A stretch of 37,757 nucleotides of DNA, taken from Candidatus Altimarinota bacterium. GTDB taxonomy: Bacteria; Patescibacteriota; Gracilibacteria; JAHISY01. Both the position numbers and the translations under genes were made by a program. This document shows, piece after piece, positions 8,449 through 16,374 of the stretch. Positions within the stretch are counted from its first letter, which is position 1. Every line of letters begins with the position of its first letter. The stretch lies in assembly GCA_028690585.1 (NCBI GenBank), contig JAQVAZ010000008.1:1-37757 (forward strand), given 5' to 3'. The notes beneath the pieces were generated by a model. It had not been told where the DNA came from. It worked only from the letters and a program-made list of their open reading frames with translations, and made no database searches.

Positions 8449-8735
8449 CTTTTTCGGTAAACCACATCGTGAGATCCGATATTGAGAAGCCAAATTTCCT
8501 CCCCTTTCATCGCGAAGATAAAAACCACACGATCATTGCGAGCAGCATCATGCAAAACAGTAAAAGCCCATTTCTCATCAGCGTTTTTGAGTTTATGTGT
8601 TTCTAGTTTGGGATCTTTCCAATTCTTTTCAAATAACCGTAAGCGCCTACAAACTTCTGTAAACTGGCGATTATTGAGTTTGCGGATATAGCGCTTGTAA
8701 ACCCTAACGAAACCAGCAGATTTCTTAATTTGCAT
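8445..8735 (-). CDS. RelE/YafQ-like toxin of a type II toxin-antitoxin pair
   Basis: A basic 96 aa protein with the RelE/ParE-superfamily pattern: an N-terminal helix pair (KSAGFVRVYKRYIRKL), a central DPKLETHKLKN block, an HDAARNDRVVFIF strand, and a C-terminal LLNIGSHDVVYR close to the common LLDIGTHDEVY ending of ribosome-dependent mRNA interferases. I start it at the inner ATG (MQIKKS), so it overlaps the antitoxin stop by 11 nt, which fits translational coupling. ParE-like gyrase inhibition cannot be excluded. The stop shares bases with yhhQ on the other strand. Confidence 0.82.
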   Translation of the reverse strand: MQIKKSAGFVRVYKRYIRKLNNRQFTEVCRRLRLFEKNWKDPKLETHKLKNADEKWAFTVLHDAARNDRVVFIFAMKGEEIWLLNIGSHDVVYRKS

Positions 8736-9003
8736 TGCGCGCCTGGCGGCCAAGCTTGATTAAATCCTCTGCGGAAGTTGAAATATATTTTCCAGCTTTG
8801 TATTCCTTTTCAATCTCCATTGTTTCCTTCCAAAAATTATCCATCTCTTCTTTCAGCACTCCAGAAGTCAGCAGCAAAACTGTGCGCGCATACTCGGAAA
8901 TCGAAAGCCCCGAATTGCTAGCGCGACTAGCAATCTTTTTTTTGATTTCCGCTGGCAGGCGAATTTGGATGGAAACATCCTTGTTTTGATTAGCGGCAAG
9001 CAT
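8725..9003 (-). CDS. Ribbon-helix-helix-like antitoxin
   Basis: A 92 aa protein directly upstream of and overlapping the toxin gene. The N-terminal half (KDVSIQIRLPAEIKKKI followed by SGLSISEYARTVLL) has the strand-helix-helix pattern of CopG/RelB-type DNA binders. The C-terminal half is charged and would wrap the toxin. The ATG at 9003 is chosen because the DNA-binding strand then lies near the N-terminus; the upstream extension is not conserved-looking. It is probably autoregulated with the toxin at the inverted repeat in its promoter. Confidence 0.8.
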   Translation of the reverse strand: MLAANQNKDVSIQIRLPAEIKKKIASRASNSGLSISEYARTVLLLTSGVLKEEMDNFWKETMEIEKEYKAGKYISTSAEDLIKLGRQARNAN

Positions 9004-9025
9004 CGTAGTGAAAGTTAAGCAGTGG

Positions 9026-9056
9026 AATTGTATCACAAATGCATTACAATTTACAA
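9026..9056 (-). promoter_or_regulatory. Promoter and possible operator of the toxin-antitoxin operon
   Basis: Read on the minus strand: TTGTAA, an 18 nt spacer, then TACAAT. The inverted repeat AATTGTA (9026-9032) / TACAATT (9045-9051) overlaps the -10 and spacer and is a natural candidate binding site for the ribbon-helix-helix antitoxin (inference). Confidence 0.55.
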
Positions 9057-9090
9057 CCAGTAGCCAAGCTCTAGAATAGATGATTCTTAG

Positions 9091-9119
9091 TTGCTGAAAA
9101 GAAATATTTCACTTAAAAT
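9091..9119 (+). promoter_or_regulatory. fusA promoter
   Basis: TTGCTG (9091-9096), a 17 nt spacer and TAAAAT (9114-9119) form a well-spaced sigma-70-type promoter. It predicts a ~28 nt leader ending CCCCTACAAA before the ATG, with no Shine-Dalgarno. Confidence 0.6.
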
Positions 9120-9153
9120 CTCCCGGCTAACTTTTTTTAATTTCCCCTACAAA

Positions 9154-11241
9154 ATGGCTGAATTTCATCTAAGTAAGATTCGCAACATCGGAATCATTGC
9201 GCATATCGATGCTGGAAAAACTACTACCACCGAGCGTGTGCTTTTCTTCACTGGCCGCACTCACAAAATCGGTGAAGTGCATGATGGCGCAGCCACCATG
9301 GATTGGATGGAGCAAGAGCAAGAAAGAGGAATTACAATTACCTCTGCTGCTACTTACTGCGTATGGAAAGATTGCCAAATCAATATTATCGATACTCCAG
9401 GCCACGTAGATTTCACGGTAGAAGTAGAAAGAAGTCTCCGCGTGCTCGATGGTGGTGTTGCGGTTTTCGATGGTAGCCAAGGTGTAGAACCACAGAGTGA
9501 AACTGTTTGGCGCCAGAGTGATAAATACAAAGTGCCTCGTATTTGTTTTATCAACAAGATGGATAAAACCGGCGCTGATTTCGAGATGAGTGTGCAAAGT
9601 ATTTTCGATAGATTGAGTACCAAAGCTTCACCGATTCAATTACCGATTGGCACAGAATCTGAATTCAAAGGCATCATCGATTTGATTGAAAGAAAAGCTT
9701 TTATTTACAAAGATGAGGAAGGAAAAATTACTGAAGAAATCGCTATCCCAGCTGAGCAATTAGAATCAGTCGAAAAATGGAGATTAGAACTCGTGGAGAA
9801 AGTAGCGGAGCATGATGATGAGTTGATGAATGTTTTCATGGAAGGCAAAGATGCCACTCCAGCCCAACTGAATAAAGCAATCCGCACTGCTGTAGTGAAG
9901 AATGAATTCTATCCAATCATGTGTGGCACCGCGCTGAAAAACAAAGGTGTGCAACCACTCCTCGATGCTGTGAATGCTTATCTCCCATCCCCTCTCGATG
10001 TTACTCATTGGGTAGCCAAAGACGCGGATGATGAAGAGAAAGAAGTAATCGTAAAACCAGATGAAAATGAACCACTCGTAGCAATCGGATTCAAAATCGC
10101 CGCAGATCCATTCGTAGGTAGAATTACTTTCGTGAGGGTTTACTCTGGAATCATGAAGAGTGGTAGCTATGTAATCAATACTGCTAGCGGTAAAAAGGAA
10201 AGAATCGGTCGCCTCCTTCAGATGCATGCGAATGACAGAAAAGAAGTTGATGAGATTCCATGCGGAGGTCTCGGTGCAGTAGTTGGACTCAAAGATACTA
10301 AGACTGGAGATACTCTCTGCGATGAGAAACGCTTGGTAGCGATGGAAACCATGACTTTCCCAGAGACTGTGATTTCGATTGCGATAGAACCAAAAACCAA
10401 AGCGGATCAAGAAAAGATGGGTATGGCTCTTAGCCGCCTCGCAGAAGAAGATCCAACCTTCAATGTGAAGAGTGATGAAGAAACTGGCCAGACTATCATC
10501 TCAGGCATGGGAGAATTACATCTCGATGTGTTGGTAGACAGAATGAAGCGCGAATTCAAAGTGGAAGCGAATGTGGGCCAACCACAAGTGGCTTATCGTG
10601 AGACGATTACCAAACCAGTGGAGGTAGAAGAGAAATACGCGAAACAAACTGGTGGTAGAGGTCAGTATGGCCACGTGTTGATGAGACTCATTCCTCAAGA
10701 ACCAGGCAAGGGTTATGAATTCGAAGATCAAGTGGTAGGAGGAAAAATTCCAAGAGAATTTATCCAGCCTGTAAACAAAGGTATCCAAGAAGCTCTCACT
10801 CGTGGAATCGTCGCTGGTTACCCAGTGGTAGATGTGAAAGTAGAACTTTACGATGGTAGCTACCATGATGTGGATAGCAGTGAAATGGCTTTCAAAATCG
10901 CGGGCTCCCAAGCTTTCCAAAAAGGCGCGAAGATTGCTTCTCCAGTATTGCTTGAGCCAATCATGAAAGTAGAAGTAGTCACTCCAGAAGAATTCATGGG
11001 AGATGTGATGGGAAATATCAACGCGAAACGCGGGCAAATCGAGAAGATGAGTGATAGAGGCAGCGCAAAAGTTATCGATGCCAAAGTTCCACTCTCTGAA
11101 ATGTTTGGTTACGCTACCGATCTACGCAGCATGACTCAAGGCCGCGCCAACTACTCCATGGAATTCTCTCACTACTCCCCAACTCCAAAGAATGTAGCGG
11201 AGAAAGTTATCGAAGCGCGTGGTGGAGGCAAACCAAGATAA
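9154..11241 (+). CDS. fusA: Translation elongation factor G
   Basis: EF-G is the GTPase that drives ribosomal translocation and, with RRF, ribosome recycling. The 695 aa length is standard. All GTPase motifs are visible: [13 protein letters not shown], the [10 protein letters not shown] switch, DTPGHVDF and NKMD. The C-terminal domains include GRGQYGHV and end [14 protein letters not shown]. The start at 9154 ([21 protein letters not shown]) matches the family; an earlier in-frame TTG at 9091 is the -35 box of the promoter. It is a single-gene unit with an intrinsic terminator after it and is not next to rpsL, rpsG or tuf, unlike the classical str operon. Confidence 0.97.
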   Translation: MAEFHLSKIRNIGIIAHIDAGKTTTTERVLFFTGRTHKIGEVHDGAATMDWMEQEQERGITITSAATYCVWKDCQINIIDTPGHVDFTVEVERSLRVLDGGVAVFDGSQGVEPQSETVWRQSDKYKVPRICFINKMDKTGADFEMSVQSIFDRLSTKASPIQLPIGTESEFKGIIDLIERKAFIYKDEEGKITEEIAIPAEQLESVEKWRLELVEKVAEHDDELMNVFMEGKDATPAQLNKAIRTAVVKNEFYPIMCGTALKNKGVQPLLDAVNAYLPSPLDVTHWVAKDADDEEKEVIVKPDENEPLVAIGFKIAADPFVGRITFVRVYSGIMKSGSYVINTASGKKERIGRLLQMHANDRKEVDEIPCGGLGAVVGLKDTKTGDTLCDEKRLVAMETMTFPETVISIAIEPKTKADQEKMGMALSRLAEEDPTFNVKSDEETGQTIISGMGELHLDVLVDRMKREFKVEANVGQPQVAYRETITKPVEVEEKYAKQTGGRGQYGHVLMRLIPQEPGKGYEFEDQVVGGKIPREFIQPVNKGIQEALTRGIVAGYPVVDVKVELYDGSYHDVDSSEMAFKIAGSQAFQKGAKIASPVLLEPIMKVEVVTPEEFMGDVMGNINAKRGQIEKMSDRGSAKVIDAKVPLSEMFGYATDLRSMTQGRANYSMEFSHYSPTPKNVAEKVIEARGGGKPR

Positions 11242-11263
11242 TATTTTCTACCAACAACAAACT

Positions 11264-11294
11264 AAAAATCCCTCACTCGTTGGGGGATTTTTTT
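11264..11294 (+). terminator. Intrinsic terminator of fusA
   Basis: AAATCCC (11266-11272) pairs with GGGATTT (11284-11290), followed by a run of T. It lies ~25 nt after the fusA stop. Confidence 0.85.
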
Positions 11295-11301
11295 ATGAAA
11301 T

Positions 11302-11396
11302 TGTCACTGCGAGTGAAGCGAAGCAGTCTCGTGAATGTCAGCACTAAGGTTTCGGGATTGCTTCACCCCGCCTCTGGCGGGGATTCGCAATGACAG
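11302..11396. repeat. Dispersed ~95 bp repeat with terminal inverted repeats, copy 1
   Basis: The ends read TGTCACTGCGAG and CGCAATGACAG, imperfect inverted repeats. The interior shares blocks with the copy at 27189-27282 in opposite orientation (CGGGATTGCTTC, GCAGTCTCGTGAA). It looks like a MITE- or REP-type non-autonomous repeat. No transposase is seen. Confidence 0.75.
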
Positions 11397-11405
11397 TAGC
11401 GCTGG

Positions 11406-11424
11406 GCTGGGTTTGCAACCCAGC
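11406..11424. repeat. Palindromic GGGTTTGYAACCC repeat, copy 1
   Basis: GCTGGGTTTGCAACCCAGC is a near-perfect palindrome. Relatives with the same core but different matched outer stems lie at 11509, 21979, 22291 and 22392. Confidence 0.75.
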
Positions 11425-11508
11425 TCGAAACGTTTTTCAACCAGCAGAAACTTGAGTTGTTTCTTCGCATTTTCCGAAAAGCATCTCTGACAAATAGAAA
11501 AACAAAAA

Positions 11509-11529
11509 GTCGGGGTTACAAACCCCGAC
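11509..11529. repeat. Palindromic GGGTTACAAACCC repeat, copy 2
   Basis: GTCGGGGTT and AACCCCGAC are separated by ACA, followed by CCAGCAG. The core matches the family in inverse orientation. The gap 11242-11544 holds only the fusA terminator and these repeats; I see no gene in it. Confidence 0.75.
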
Positions 11530-11544
11530 CAGCAGAGGTAAATA

Positions 11545-11703
11545 TCAATCGTTTCTGCTTATTTTCCCAGATATTTTTCCAACATAAATTCCAATTTCAC
11601 AAATAATTTCATAAATCTTCTGAACCTTAAATGCTATAAATAGCAAAACCAAAAAAATTAAAACTCCAATGTTTTCTCGAAGAAAAGTAATAAATTCAAC
11701 CAC
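11545..11703 (-). CDS. Small (52 aa) single-pass membrane protein
   Basis: A short open frame starting at GTG and ending in TGA. The product has one strongly hydrophobic helix (residues ~13-26, GVLIFLVLLFIAFKV) followed by a KIYEIICEIGIYVGKI amphipathic stretch and a basic end (KISGKISRND). Support for it being real: a TAAAAT box lies exactly 6 nt before the GTG, as for other genes here; the frame is uninterrupted; and it fills the gap below another AT-rich membrane-protein gene on the same strand. A TAA codon lies just upstream in frame, so no longer start is possible. Function unknown. Confidence 0.5.
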   Translation of the reverse strand: MVEFITFLRENIGVLIFLVLLFIAFKVQKIYEIICEIGIYVGKISGKISRND

Positions 11704-11709
11704 AAATTG

Positions 11710-11715
11710 ATTTTA
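11710..11715 (-). promoter_or_regulatory. -10 box of the 52 aa gene (leaderless spacing)
   Basis: Minus-strand TAAAAT followed by CAATTT and then the GTG start codon (6 nt spacing). Confidence 0.4.
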
Positions 11716-11764
11716 ACATGATTTACGAAGCAAATCAGAGTAATTTCGCTACTAATCGGAAGAT

Positions 11765-12361
11765 TTAAACTCCCATTAAATCTCTAAATTCTTCCTTTAA
11801 ATAGAATAATATATTTGGTATTTTATCCTTCATTTCTTGCAGTTTTTTTCTCTGTTTTTTAATTTTCCTTTCAGAAATATCGTTTTCGCGCATACCAATA
11901 TCTAAATAAATCATAAAACTATGGTTAATTAAATTTCCAACTAGTTTACAAATCCTTTCGGAAAATAAAATTTCATTTCTATCAAAATATGTTTTTATCA
12001 TATCAATTTTTTTGTTAAGACTTTCTAAACTAATAGAAAGCTCTTTAGATTCACATTCATCACTAATAACCACCTCAGCAGTTAAATTTCCTAATTCAAC
12101 TAAATTCCTATACAACACTCTAATAGCTTCAGTTTGAAGCTTATGTAATTCAGAAAATTTGATTTTATCTCTTATACTTAGCACTTCTAATTCCTTTTTA
12201 TATTTTTCAATTTCTTTTTTATATTCCTGCTTCTCACTCTCCAGAATTCTAGAAGCCCAAACTTTTCCAAGCCAAGAAGATAGCGCAAAAACTAAAAAAC
12301 CTCCACCTCCCAAAGAAGCGATAACCGCTAGCGCGATTTCAAAAACTTCTTTTATGCTCAT
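11765..12361 (-). CDS. Membrane-anchored coiled-coil accessory protein
   Basis: A 198 aa protein with an N-terminal transmembrane helix (residues ~8-32, IALAVIASLGGGGFLVFALSS), then a WLGKVWASRILESEKQEYKK linker, a long coiled coil (to ~75) and a helical C-terminal region. Short anchored proteins with the same layout (hydrophobic N-terminus, LGKxWAxRILE-type segment, coiled coil) are widespread and uncharacterised in bacterial accessory genomes; this is recalled, not searched. Composition is far more AT-rich than the lipoprotein genes upstream. It has its own consensus -10 (TATAAT) 6 nt before the ATG, so it need not depend on the upstream operon. Confidence 0.75.
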   Translation of the reverse strand: MSIKEVFEIALAVIASLGGGGFLVFALSSWLGKVWASRILESEKQEYKKEIEKYKKELEVLSIRDKIKFSELHKLQTEAIRVLYRNLVELGNLTAEVVISDECESKELSISLESLNKKIDMIKTYFDRNEILFSERICKLVGNLINHSFMIYLDIGMRENDISERKIKKQRKKLQEMKDKIPNILFYLKEEFRDLMGV

Positions 12362-12367
12362 GTTTTC

Positions 12368-12373
12368 ATTATA
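12368..12373 (-). promoter_or_regulatory. Consensus -10 box, leaderless spacing
   Basis: Minus-strand TATAAT followed by GAAAAC and the ATG of the coiled-coil membrane protein. This is the clearest example here of a -10 ending 6 nt from a start codon. Confidence 0.5.
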
Positions 12374-12376
12374 ACT

Positions 12377-13183
12377 CTACTGCACTTTGAATACCTCCAC
12401 CTTCTCCATCTTCACAGCTTCCAGAGGTTTATCCGCAGCATCGCGTTTTACTTTGGTGATGGCTTCTACATTTTCGAAGCCGCTGAAGACTTGGCCGAAG
12501 ACGCTGTGTTGGCTGGTGAGTGGTGGTTTGTTGTAGTCGAGGAAAGTATTATCCGCAACGTTGATGAAGAATTGAGAAGTATTTGTGTTTGGGCCACGAT
12601 TCGCCATCGCGATACTACCCGCGATATTACTGAGTTTGTCGGTGAATTCATCCGCGAATTCTCCACCCCAGATACTCTCTCCTCCAGTGCCAGTGCCAGT
12701 CGGATCGCCACCTTGGATCATGAAGCTCGGAATCACTCGGTGGAAAATCAAACCATTGTAGTAGCCTCTCTCGGATAATCCTACAAAATTCTCAATCGTT
12801 TTTGGCACTAAAGTTGGGAAAAGCTTCAGCCAGATATCACCTTCGCTGGTAGCGATTTTCGCCACCACATCACCTGCGACTGGGCAGCTGGTTTGGAGAT
12901 TGTTGCCTTCCGCTTCGCAATCATCGGTAGGAATATCTTTGAGGGAAATTTTGTTGGTAATCATGGTGGAGATATTAGCAGCGCAAGCAGCGAAATCACA
13001 GTTTGGCGCGATGCGGCTGACACTACTGCCATCAGGGCAAATTTTCGCATCTTGCTGACAAACTACCACTTCTTCTTTGGGATTGGTGGAAGTAACTGTA
13101 TCCGCATCGGGAGTCACCGCTTCACCGCAACCAGCGAGGAGTAAGGTAAGCGCAAACGCTGTGAGGAAAAACTTTTTAGACAT
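12377..13183 (-). CDS. Lipoprotein cyclophilin-type peptidyl-prolyl isomerase
   Basis: A 268 aa predicted lipoprotein: the signal peptide ends in the lipobox LLLAGC (Cys19). A short Cys-rich module follows (CQQDAKICPDGSSVSRIAPNC), similar to Kazal-like or PDGS modules of CPR surface proteins. The cyclophilin domain covers about residues 100-268, with the active-site blocks FHRVIPSFMIQGGDP, TNTSQFFINV and SVFGQVFSGFENV. Cyclophilins isomerise Xaa-Pro bonds; here it would assist folding of proteins outside the membrane. It starts 11 nt after the upstream Cys-rich lipoprotein, so the two are probably co-transcribed. The stop is TAG. Confidence 0.9.
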   Translation of the reverse strand: MSKKFFLTAFALTLLLAGCGEAVTPDADTVTSTNPKEEVVVCQQDAKICPDGSSVSRIAPNCDFAACAANISTMITNKISLKDIPTDDCEAEGNNLQTSCPVAGDVVAKIATSEGDIWLKLFPTLVPKTIENFVGLSERGYYNGLIFHRVIPSFMIQGGDPTGTGTGGESIWGGEFADEFTDKLSNIAGSIAMANRGPNTNTSQFFINVADNTFLDYNKPPLTSQHSVFGQVFSGFENVEAITKVKRDAADKPLEAVKMEKVEVFKVQ

Positions 13184-13194
13184 TGGAATAAAAA

Positions 13195-13968
13195 TTATTG
13201 ATTAGAGCCGAAGGCTTCCCCTAGGGAATTTTTTTCGAAGCTACCATCGAGGATAGTTTTACTTGCATCTTTATCTCCCCGCTTTTCTAGCGTAACCACG
13301 ATACGAGTGTAATCAGTGAAGTTATCGGTGGATTCGAAGCTGAGTTTGTATTCTGTGGAATTATCTTCTGTGGAAACTAATTCTCCGATAGAAACTTTAT
13401 CGAGAATCGGTAAAGCTTTGATGATGAAGCCTTCGTAGTAGAAACCCTCCGCAGGTGTTGGCAGTTGCGCGGAAATTGTAGCGGTAAATTTTTGTTTCGT
13501 GTAGCTGGCTTGCGCAGTGGCTGTGGAATCTCCAGCGGAAACATCGGTGAGTTTTGCGATGGAAGCAACTACTGCCTCACCCAAGACACATTCTCCTCGG
13601 AAATACTGCCAAGCTACGCATTCAGTTTTGGATTTATCATCGAGGCAATAGCCCGATTCGCTTCCGCTACCATCCGCGTTTTGCCGAGTTTCGTATTGGT
13701 AACCATCTTCCGCGCATTTCACTGCTGCAGGATTCGCTAGCTGCGCGATTTCTCCCTGCGTGAGGCAAGCTTTTTCTGTGCAACTCACCTGCTGATTTTC
13801 GCCACACACACAAGTATTGCAACCGTCTCCGGCAGGGATTTCACCTAAACCCACGCGGTAATTTTCTCCGTGGTATTTGCAGGTTTTTACTTCAGTGTAA
13901 AGCTGCAAACCATCCGCGCAACCACAGAGGAAAAGCAGTAGCAAGCTGGCAGCGAAAACTTTGCGCAT
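13195..13968 (-). CDS. Cys-rich lipoprotein with VWC-like and DUF333 modules
   Basis: A 257 aa lipoprotein (lipobox LFLCGC, Cys17). Residues ~30-70 form a von Willebrand type C-like Cys module (CKYHGENYRVGLGEIPAGDG, then CNTCVCGENQQVSCTEKAC). Residues ~77-128 match the DUF333 pattern (NPAAVKCAEDGYQYETR, then CVAWQYFRGEC). The C-terminal ~120 residues are beta-rich and unassigned. Both modules imply an oxidised extracytoplasmic protein. It sits between the CNNM-like membrane protein (10 nt upstream) and the cyclophilin lipoprotein, giving a three-gene envelope operon. Module names are from motif recognition, not a search. Confidence 0.75.
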   Translation of the reverse strand: MRKVFAASLLLLFLCGCADGLQLYTEVKTCKYHGENYRVGLGEIPAGDGCNTCVCGENQQVSCTEKACLTQGEIAQLANPAAVKCAEDGYQYETRQNADGSGSESGYCLDDKSKTECVAWQYFRGECVLGEAVVASIAKLTDVSAGDSTATAQASYTKQKFTATISAQLPTPAEGFYYEGFIIKALPILDKVSIGELVSTEDNSTEYKLSFESTDNFTDYTRIVVTLEKRGDKDASKTILDGSFEKNSLGEAFGSNQ

Positions 13969-13978
13969 GAGAGTTGGT

Positions 13979-15214
13979 TTAAATCTTTTCGATTTTTACT
14001 TTGGTGATGCGTTTGGATTCTACTTCTTCGATAGTTAATTCCGCATTACCCGCGCGGATTTTAGCATCTTCATGTGGCATTTTTCCCAGCTTATCCAGCA
14101 TGAGGAAAGCCACGGTTTTACCTTCGAATTTCCCCGCAGCGAGTTTCGTCTTGAGTCTTTTATCGATTTCCCAGAGAAGCGTATCTCCGTCTACGAGTAA
14201 AGTTTTGGAATTGATACGAGTGATTTTTTCCTCGGAGACATCTTCCTCATCTTCGATTTCACCGACGATTTCCTCGAGTAAATCCTCGAGAGTAACTAAT
14301 CCCAAAGTGCCACCATGCTCATCAACTACAATCGCGAGATGCGTGTGACGCGATTTAAATTCTTGGAAAAGTGACCGAATCGGGCGGCTGGCAGGTGTGA
14401 AAATCGGCTGCAGCAGAGGAAGTTTTTCTAATTTCAAATTCGCATCTCCTTGGAATTCAAAAATCTGGCGAATCGTAACTACTCCAATCACTTTATCAAT
14501 GGTTTTGTTGTAAACCGGCAAACGAGAATAAACACCTTCGCGAAAAAAAGCTTCAGCTTCTGCCACGGTTTTGGATTTCTCGATGGCTTCGATTTCCACG
14601 CGCGGAATCATCACTTCTTCTACTTTGGTATCAGTGAATTCCAAAACATTCTGAATCATTTCTTCTTCGTGTTTTTTCAATTCTCCACCCTCCACACCCA
14701 AACCAACCAAAGCTACCAACTCTGCTTCAGTAACTCTCTCAGTGTGTTTCATGCCAAGAGAATGCAAAATCCTCTCGAGAGTAAAAGTCAGCGGGAAAAG
14801 AATCTTATCTAGGTAATACAGCGGATAAGAAGAAACTAGCGCAACTTTCTCTGCGTGTTTCTGCGCGAAAGCTTTGGGGAAGATTTCTCCAAAAATCAGA
14901 ATCAGCAAAGTCATCACACCTGTTGCGATTCCCAAACCCATATCTCCAAAAAGCGTGGTTGCCACCACAGTAGCCAAACCTGCTGCGAGGATATTTACGA
15001 GATTATTCCCAATCAAAACTGTAGCGAGTAAACGCTGTGGCCGCGCTTTCAAGGCTACCAGAAGCTTACTAGCATGGGTTTTCTTCTCAGCAATTACTCT
15101 CACCTTCGCAGAGCTGAGACTGATAAAAGCTACTTCTGCAGCAGAGAAGAATGCTGAAAGCATCAGCAATCCAAGCAGCGCGAGATAAATCAGTAAATTA
15201 GAATCTTCCGCCAT
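13979..15214 (-). CDS. CNNM/CorC-HlyC family membrane protein
   Basis: A 411 aa protein with the standard order of the family: a DUF21/CNNM transmembrane domain (residues ~1-170, starting LLGLLMLSAFFSAAEVAFISL), a CBS-domain pair (about 190-310, with VEEVMIPRVEIEAIEK and HLAIVVDEHGGTLGLVT), a LEDLLEEIVGEIEDE helix, and a C-terminal CorC_HlyC domain (about 325-405). Members are linked to Mg or Co export and tolerance; the older name hemolysin is misleading. It is the first gene of the envelope operon. Its promoter (minus-strand TAAAAT near 15230, 12 nt before the ATG) lies next to the divergent tRNA-Gly promoter. Confidence 0.9.
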   Translation of the reverse strand: MAEDSNLLIYLALLGLLMLSAFFSAAEVAFISLSSAKVRVIAEKKTHASKLLVALKARPQRLLATVLIGNNLVNILAAGLATVVATTLFGDMGLGIATGVMTLLILIFGEIFPKAFAQKHAEKVALVSSYPLYYLDKILFPLTFTLERILHSLGMKHTERVTEAELVALVGLGVEGGELKKHEEEMIQNVLEFTDTKVEEVMIPRVEIEAIEKSKTVAEAEAFFREGVYSRLPVYNKTIDKVIGVVTIRQIFEFQGDANLKLEKLPLLQPIFTPASRPIRSLFQEFKSRHTHLAIVVDEHGGTLGLVTLEDLLEEIVGEIEDEEDVSEEKITRINSKTLLVDGDTLLWEIDKRLKTKLAAGKFEGKTVAFLMLDKLGKMPHEDAKIRAGNAELTIEEVESKRITKVKIEKI

Positions 15215-15245
15215 AATACTAGGAGGATTTTAACACAGAGAATGC

Positions 15246-15253
15246 GCTAAAAT
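15246..15253 (+). promoter_or_regulatory. tRNA-Gly promoter -10 box
   Basis: GCTAAAAT ends 9 nt before the first base of tRNA-Gly, a fitting distance for a transcript starting at or near the mature 5' end. A -35 is not obvious. It is divergent from the promoter of the CNNM-like gene. Confidence 0.55.
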
Positions 15254-15262
15254 CACTCGCGC

Positions 15263-15337
15263 GCGGGTGTCGTATAACGGCTATTATGCCAGCTTCCCAA
15301 GCTGGAGACGGGGGTTCGACTCCCCTCACTCGCTCCA
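15263..15337 (+). tRNA. tRNA-Gly (CCC), CCA encoded
   Basis: The acceptor stem GCGGGTG/CACTCGC closes with one G.T pair. The anticodon stem CCAGC/GCTGG encloses the loop TTCCCAA, giving anticodon CCC at 15296-15298. The T arm GGGGTTCGACTCCCC is intact and the 3' CCA is genomically encoded. The last 23 bases (15315-15337) recur exactly at 15485-15507. Confidence 0.95.
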
Positions 15338-15377
15338 AACAAGTTCTTCCCCGCGAAGCGGGGGAGGTTTTGTTTGG
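15335..15377 (+). other. Hairpin that pairs the tRNA-Gly CCA with TGG
   Basis: A 43-nt hairpin starting at the CCA of the tRNA itself. The 5' arm (15335-15354) and 3' arm (15358-15377) pair at 19 of 20 positions around a GAA loop; the only mismatch is T.T at pair 10. The TTTTGTTT in the 3' arm could also serve as the tail of an intrinsic terminator. The tRNA-Arg hairpin has the same geometry with compensatory changes. Confidence 0.75.
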
Positions 15378-15507
15378 GAGAGATTGGGGCTGAGAACTCC
15401 CGCGGAGTAGGAAGCTTAATTATCTCCAAAGGTTTCCACGCGTGTGGCAGTAAATTGTTGATTTACGAAAAACTCGCAGCTAACTTCGACTCCCCTCACT
15501 CGCTCCA
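15338..15507 (+). mobile_element. tRNA-Gly-associated cassette ending in a copy of the tRNA 3' end
   Basis: 147 bp without a reading frame, followed by an exact 23-bp repeat of the tRNA 3' end (15485-15507). The period between the repeats is 170 bp. Inside are the CCA hairpin, a GGGAG/CTCCC helix, a CCACGCGTGTGG hairpin and a GTAAAT/ATTTAC hairpin, ending GCTAAC. The order and several blocks match the tRNA-Arg cassette. Calling it a non-autonomous integrated element is an inference from the att-like repeat; it could also be a processed non-coding RNA. Confidence 0.5.
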
Positions 15508-15709
15508 ATTAGTTAGTAGGTGGTAGATAATAGTTTGTAGATTTTTTTATTTGTCGTGGTGAGCTTGCCGAACCACATCAAAATTAATCTTGCTTTTTTT
15601 CTTCGAGTAAACGAAATGCATCGAGAAGTTTTATCTCTCCAAATTCTAGATTCATCCCGCTAAGCGGGATTCACTCGAGTAAAAATATGGAATGCTTTAT
15701 TCTTTATTC
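15508..15709. repeat. Repeat-rich gap without a gene
   Basis: Contains a TAGTTAGTAGGTGG-type repeat (15510-15545), a GTGGT/ACCAC palindrome (15556-15576) and the hairpin ATCCCGC-TAA-GCGGGAT (15654-15670). A 23-codon minus-strand frame (15584-15655) is too short to call. Confidence 0.5.
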
Positions 15710-16312
15710 CTATAAATTATTGAAATACCGATCTCCGAAATCCCCCATGCCAGGAATAATGTATTTCTTCGCATTGAGTTTTTTATCATGCGCGCCGATA
15801 ACCATCCGCACTTTTGGAAATTTCTTGCGGATAATTTTTTCTCCCTCTGGCGCGGAGATACACACTACGAAAATAATCTGGCTTTCTTTTGCGCCAGCTT
15901 TTTTGAGAAGCGTAATCGTATCGACAGCAGTGCCACCAGTTGCCAGCATCGGATCGAGTAGAATTATCAAACTCTTCTTAGTAATCGGTGGAATACTACG
16001 GTAATACTCATGCGCAATTGCTGTTTTTTCATCACGCTTCATACCGACGAATCCCACTCGCGCAGATTCGAAATAGCGGAGAAAGGCTGGTAGCAGCGCG
16101 AGGCCACTGCGCAAAACTGGCAGCAAAATAATCTCATGTGGGATTCTGCTACCCTGCCCTTTCGCTATCGGAGTAGTGATTTTCACTTTCTCTTCGGGAA
16201 TCAATTCCCCTGTTTTCGCTGCGAGTAATTCAGCGAGTTTATGCGCAGCCGCGCGAAAATCCGCCGTATCAGTTTTCTTCTCGCGGAGAGTAGTAAGGAA
16301 AGAGTTCAGCAT
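15710..16312 (-). CDS. upp: Uracil phosphoribosyltransferase
   Basis: Upp salvages uracil to UMP using PRPP. The 200 aa length is near the usual 208. The PRPP-binding loop reads LLDPMLATGGTAVDT, and the uracil-binding end GMGDFGDRYF is intact; VLRSGLALLPAFL marks the flexible region. It lies between the two tRNA genes on the opposite strand with no operon partner. pyrG and ndk in the same window act in connected pyrimidine steps. Confidence 0.95.
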   Translation of the reverse strand: MLNSFLTTLREKKTDTADFRAAAHKLAELLAAKTGELIPEEKVKITTPIAKGQGSRIPHEIILLPVLRSGLALLPAFLRYFESARVGFVGMKRDEKTAIAHEYYRSIPPITKKSLIILLDPMLATGGTAVDTITLLKKAGAKESQIIFVVCISAPEGEKIIRKKFPKVRMVIGAHDKKLNAKKYIIPGMGDFGDRYFNNL

Positions 16313-16374
16313 GGAGTTAGTTTTAGTATTTGAATTGAATCTATTTTAAACTCATCACCACAGATTTTGCGAAA

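Noticed and set aside
9091-9153. N-terminal extension of EF-G from an upstream TTG
   Set aside because: The extension is not part of the EF-G family, and the TTG coincides with the -35 box of a well-spaced promoter.
15338-15507. tmRNA or a second tRNA as the identity of the tRNA-Gly cassette
   Set aside because: There is no complete acceptor 5' strand or anticodon arm, no convincing tag frame with a stop, and the length is far below tmRNA. Only the T-loop-to-CCA part is tRNA-like.
15584-15655. A 23-codon minus-strand frame (MNLEFGEIKLLDAFRLLEEK...) below upp
   Set aside because: It looks protein-like but is too short, has no start signal or promoter, and overlaps a hairpin; at best a remnant of a lost gene.
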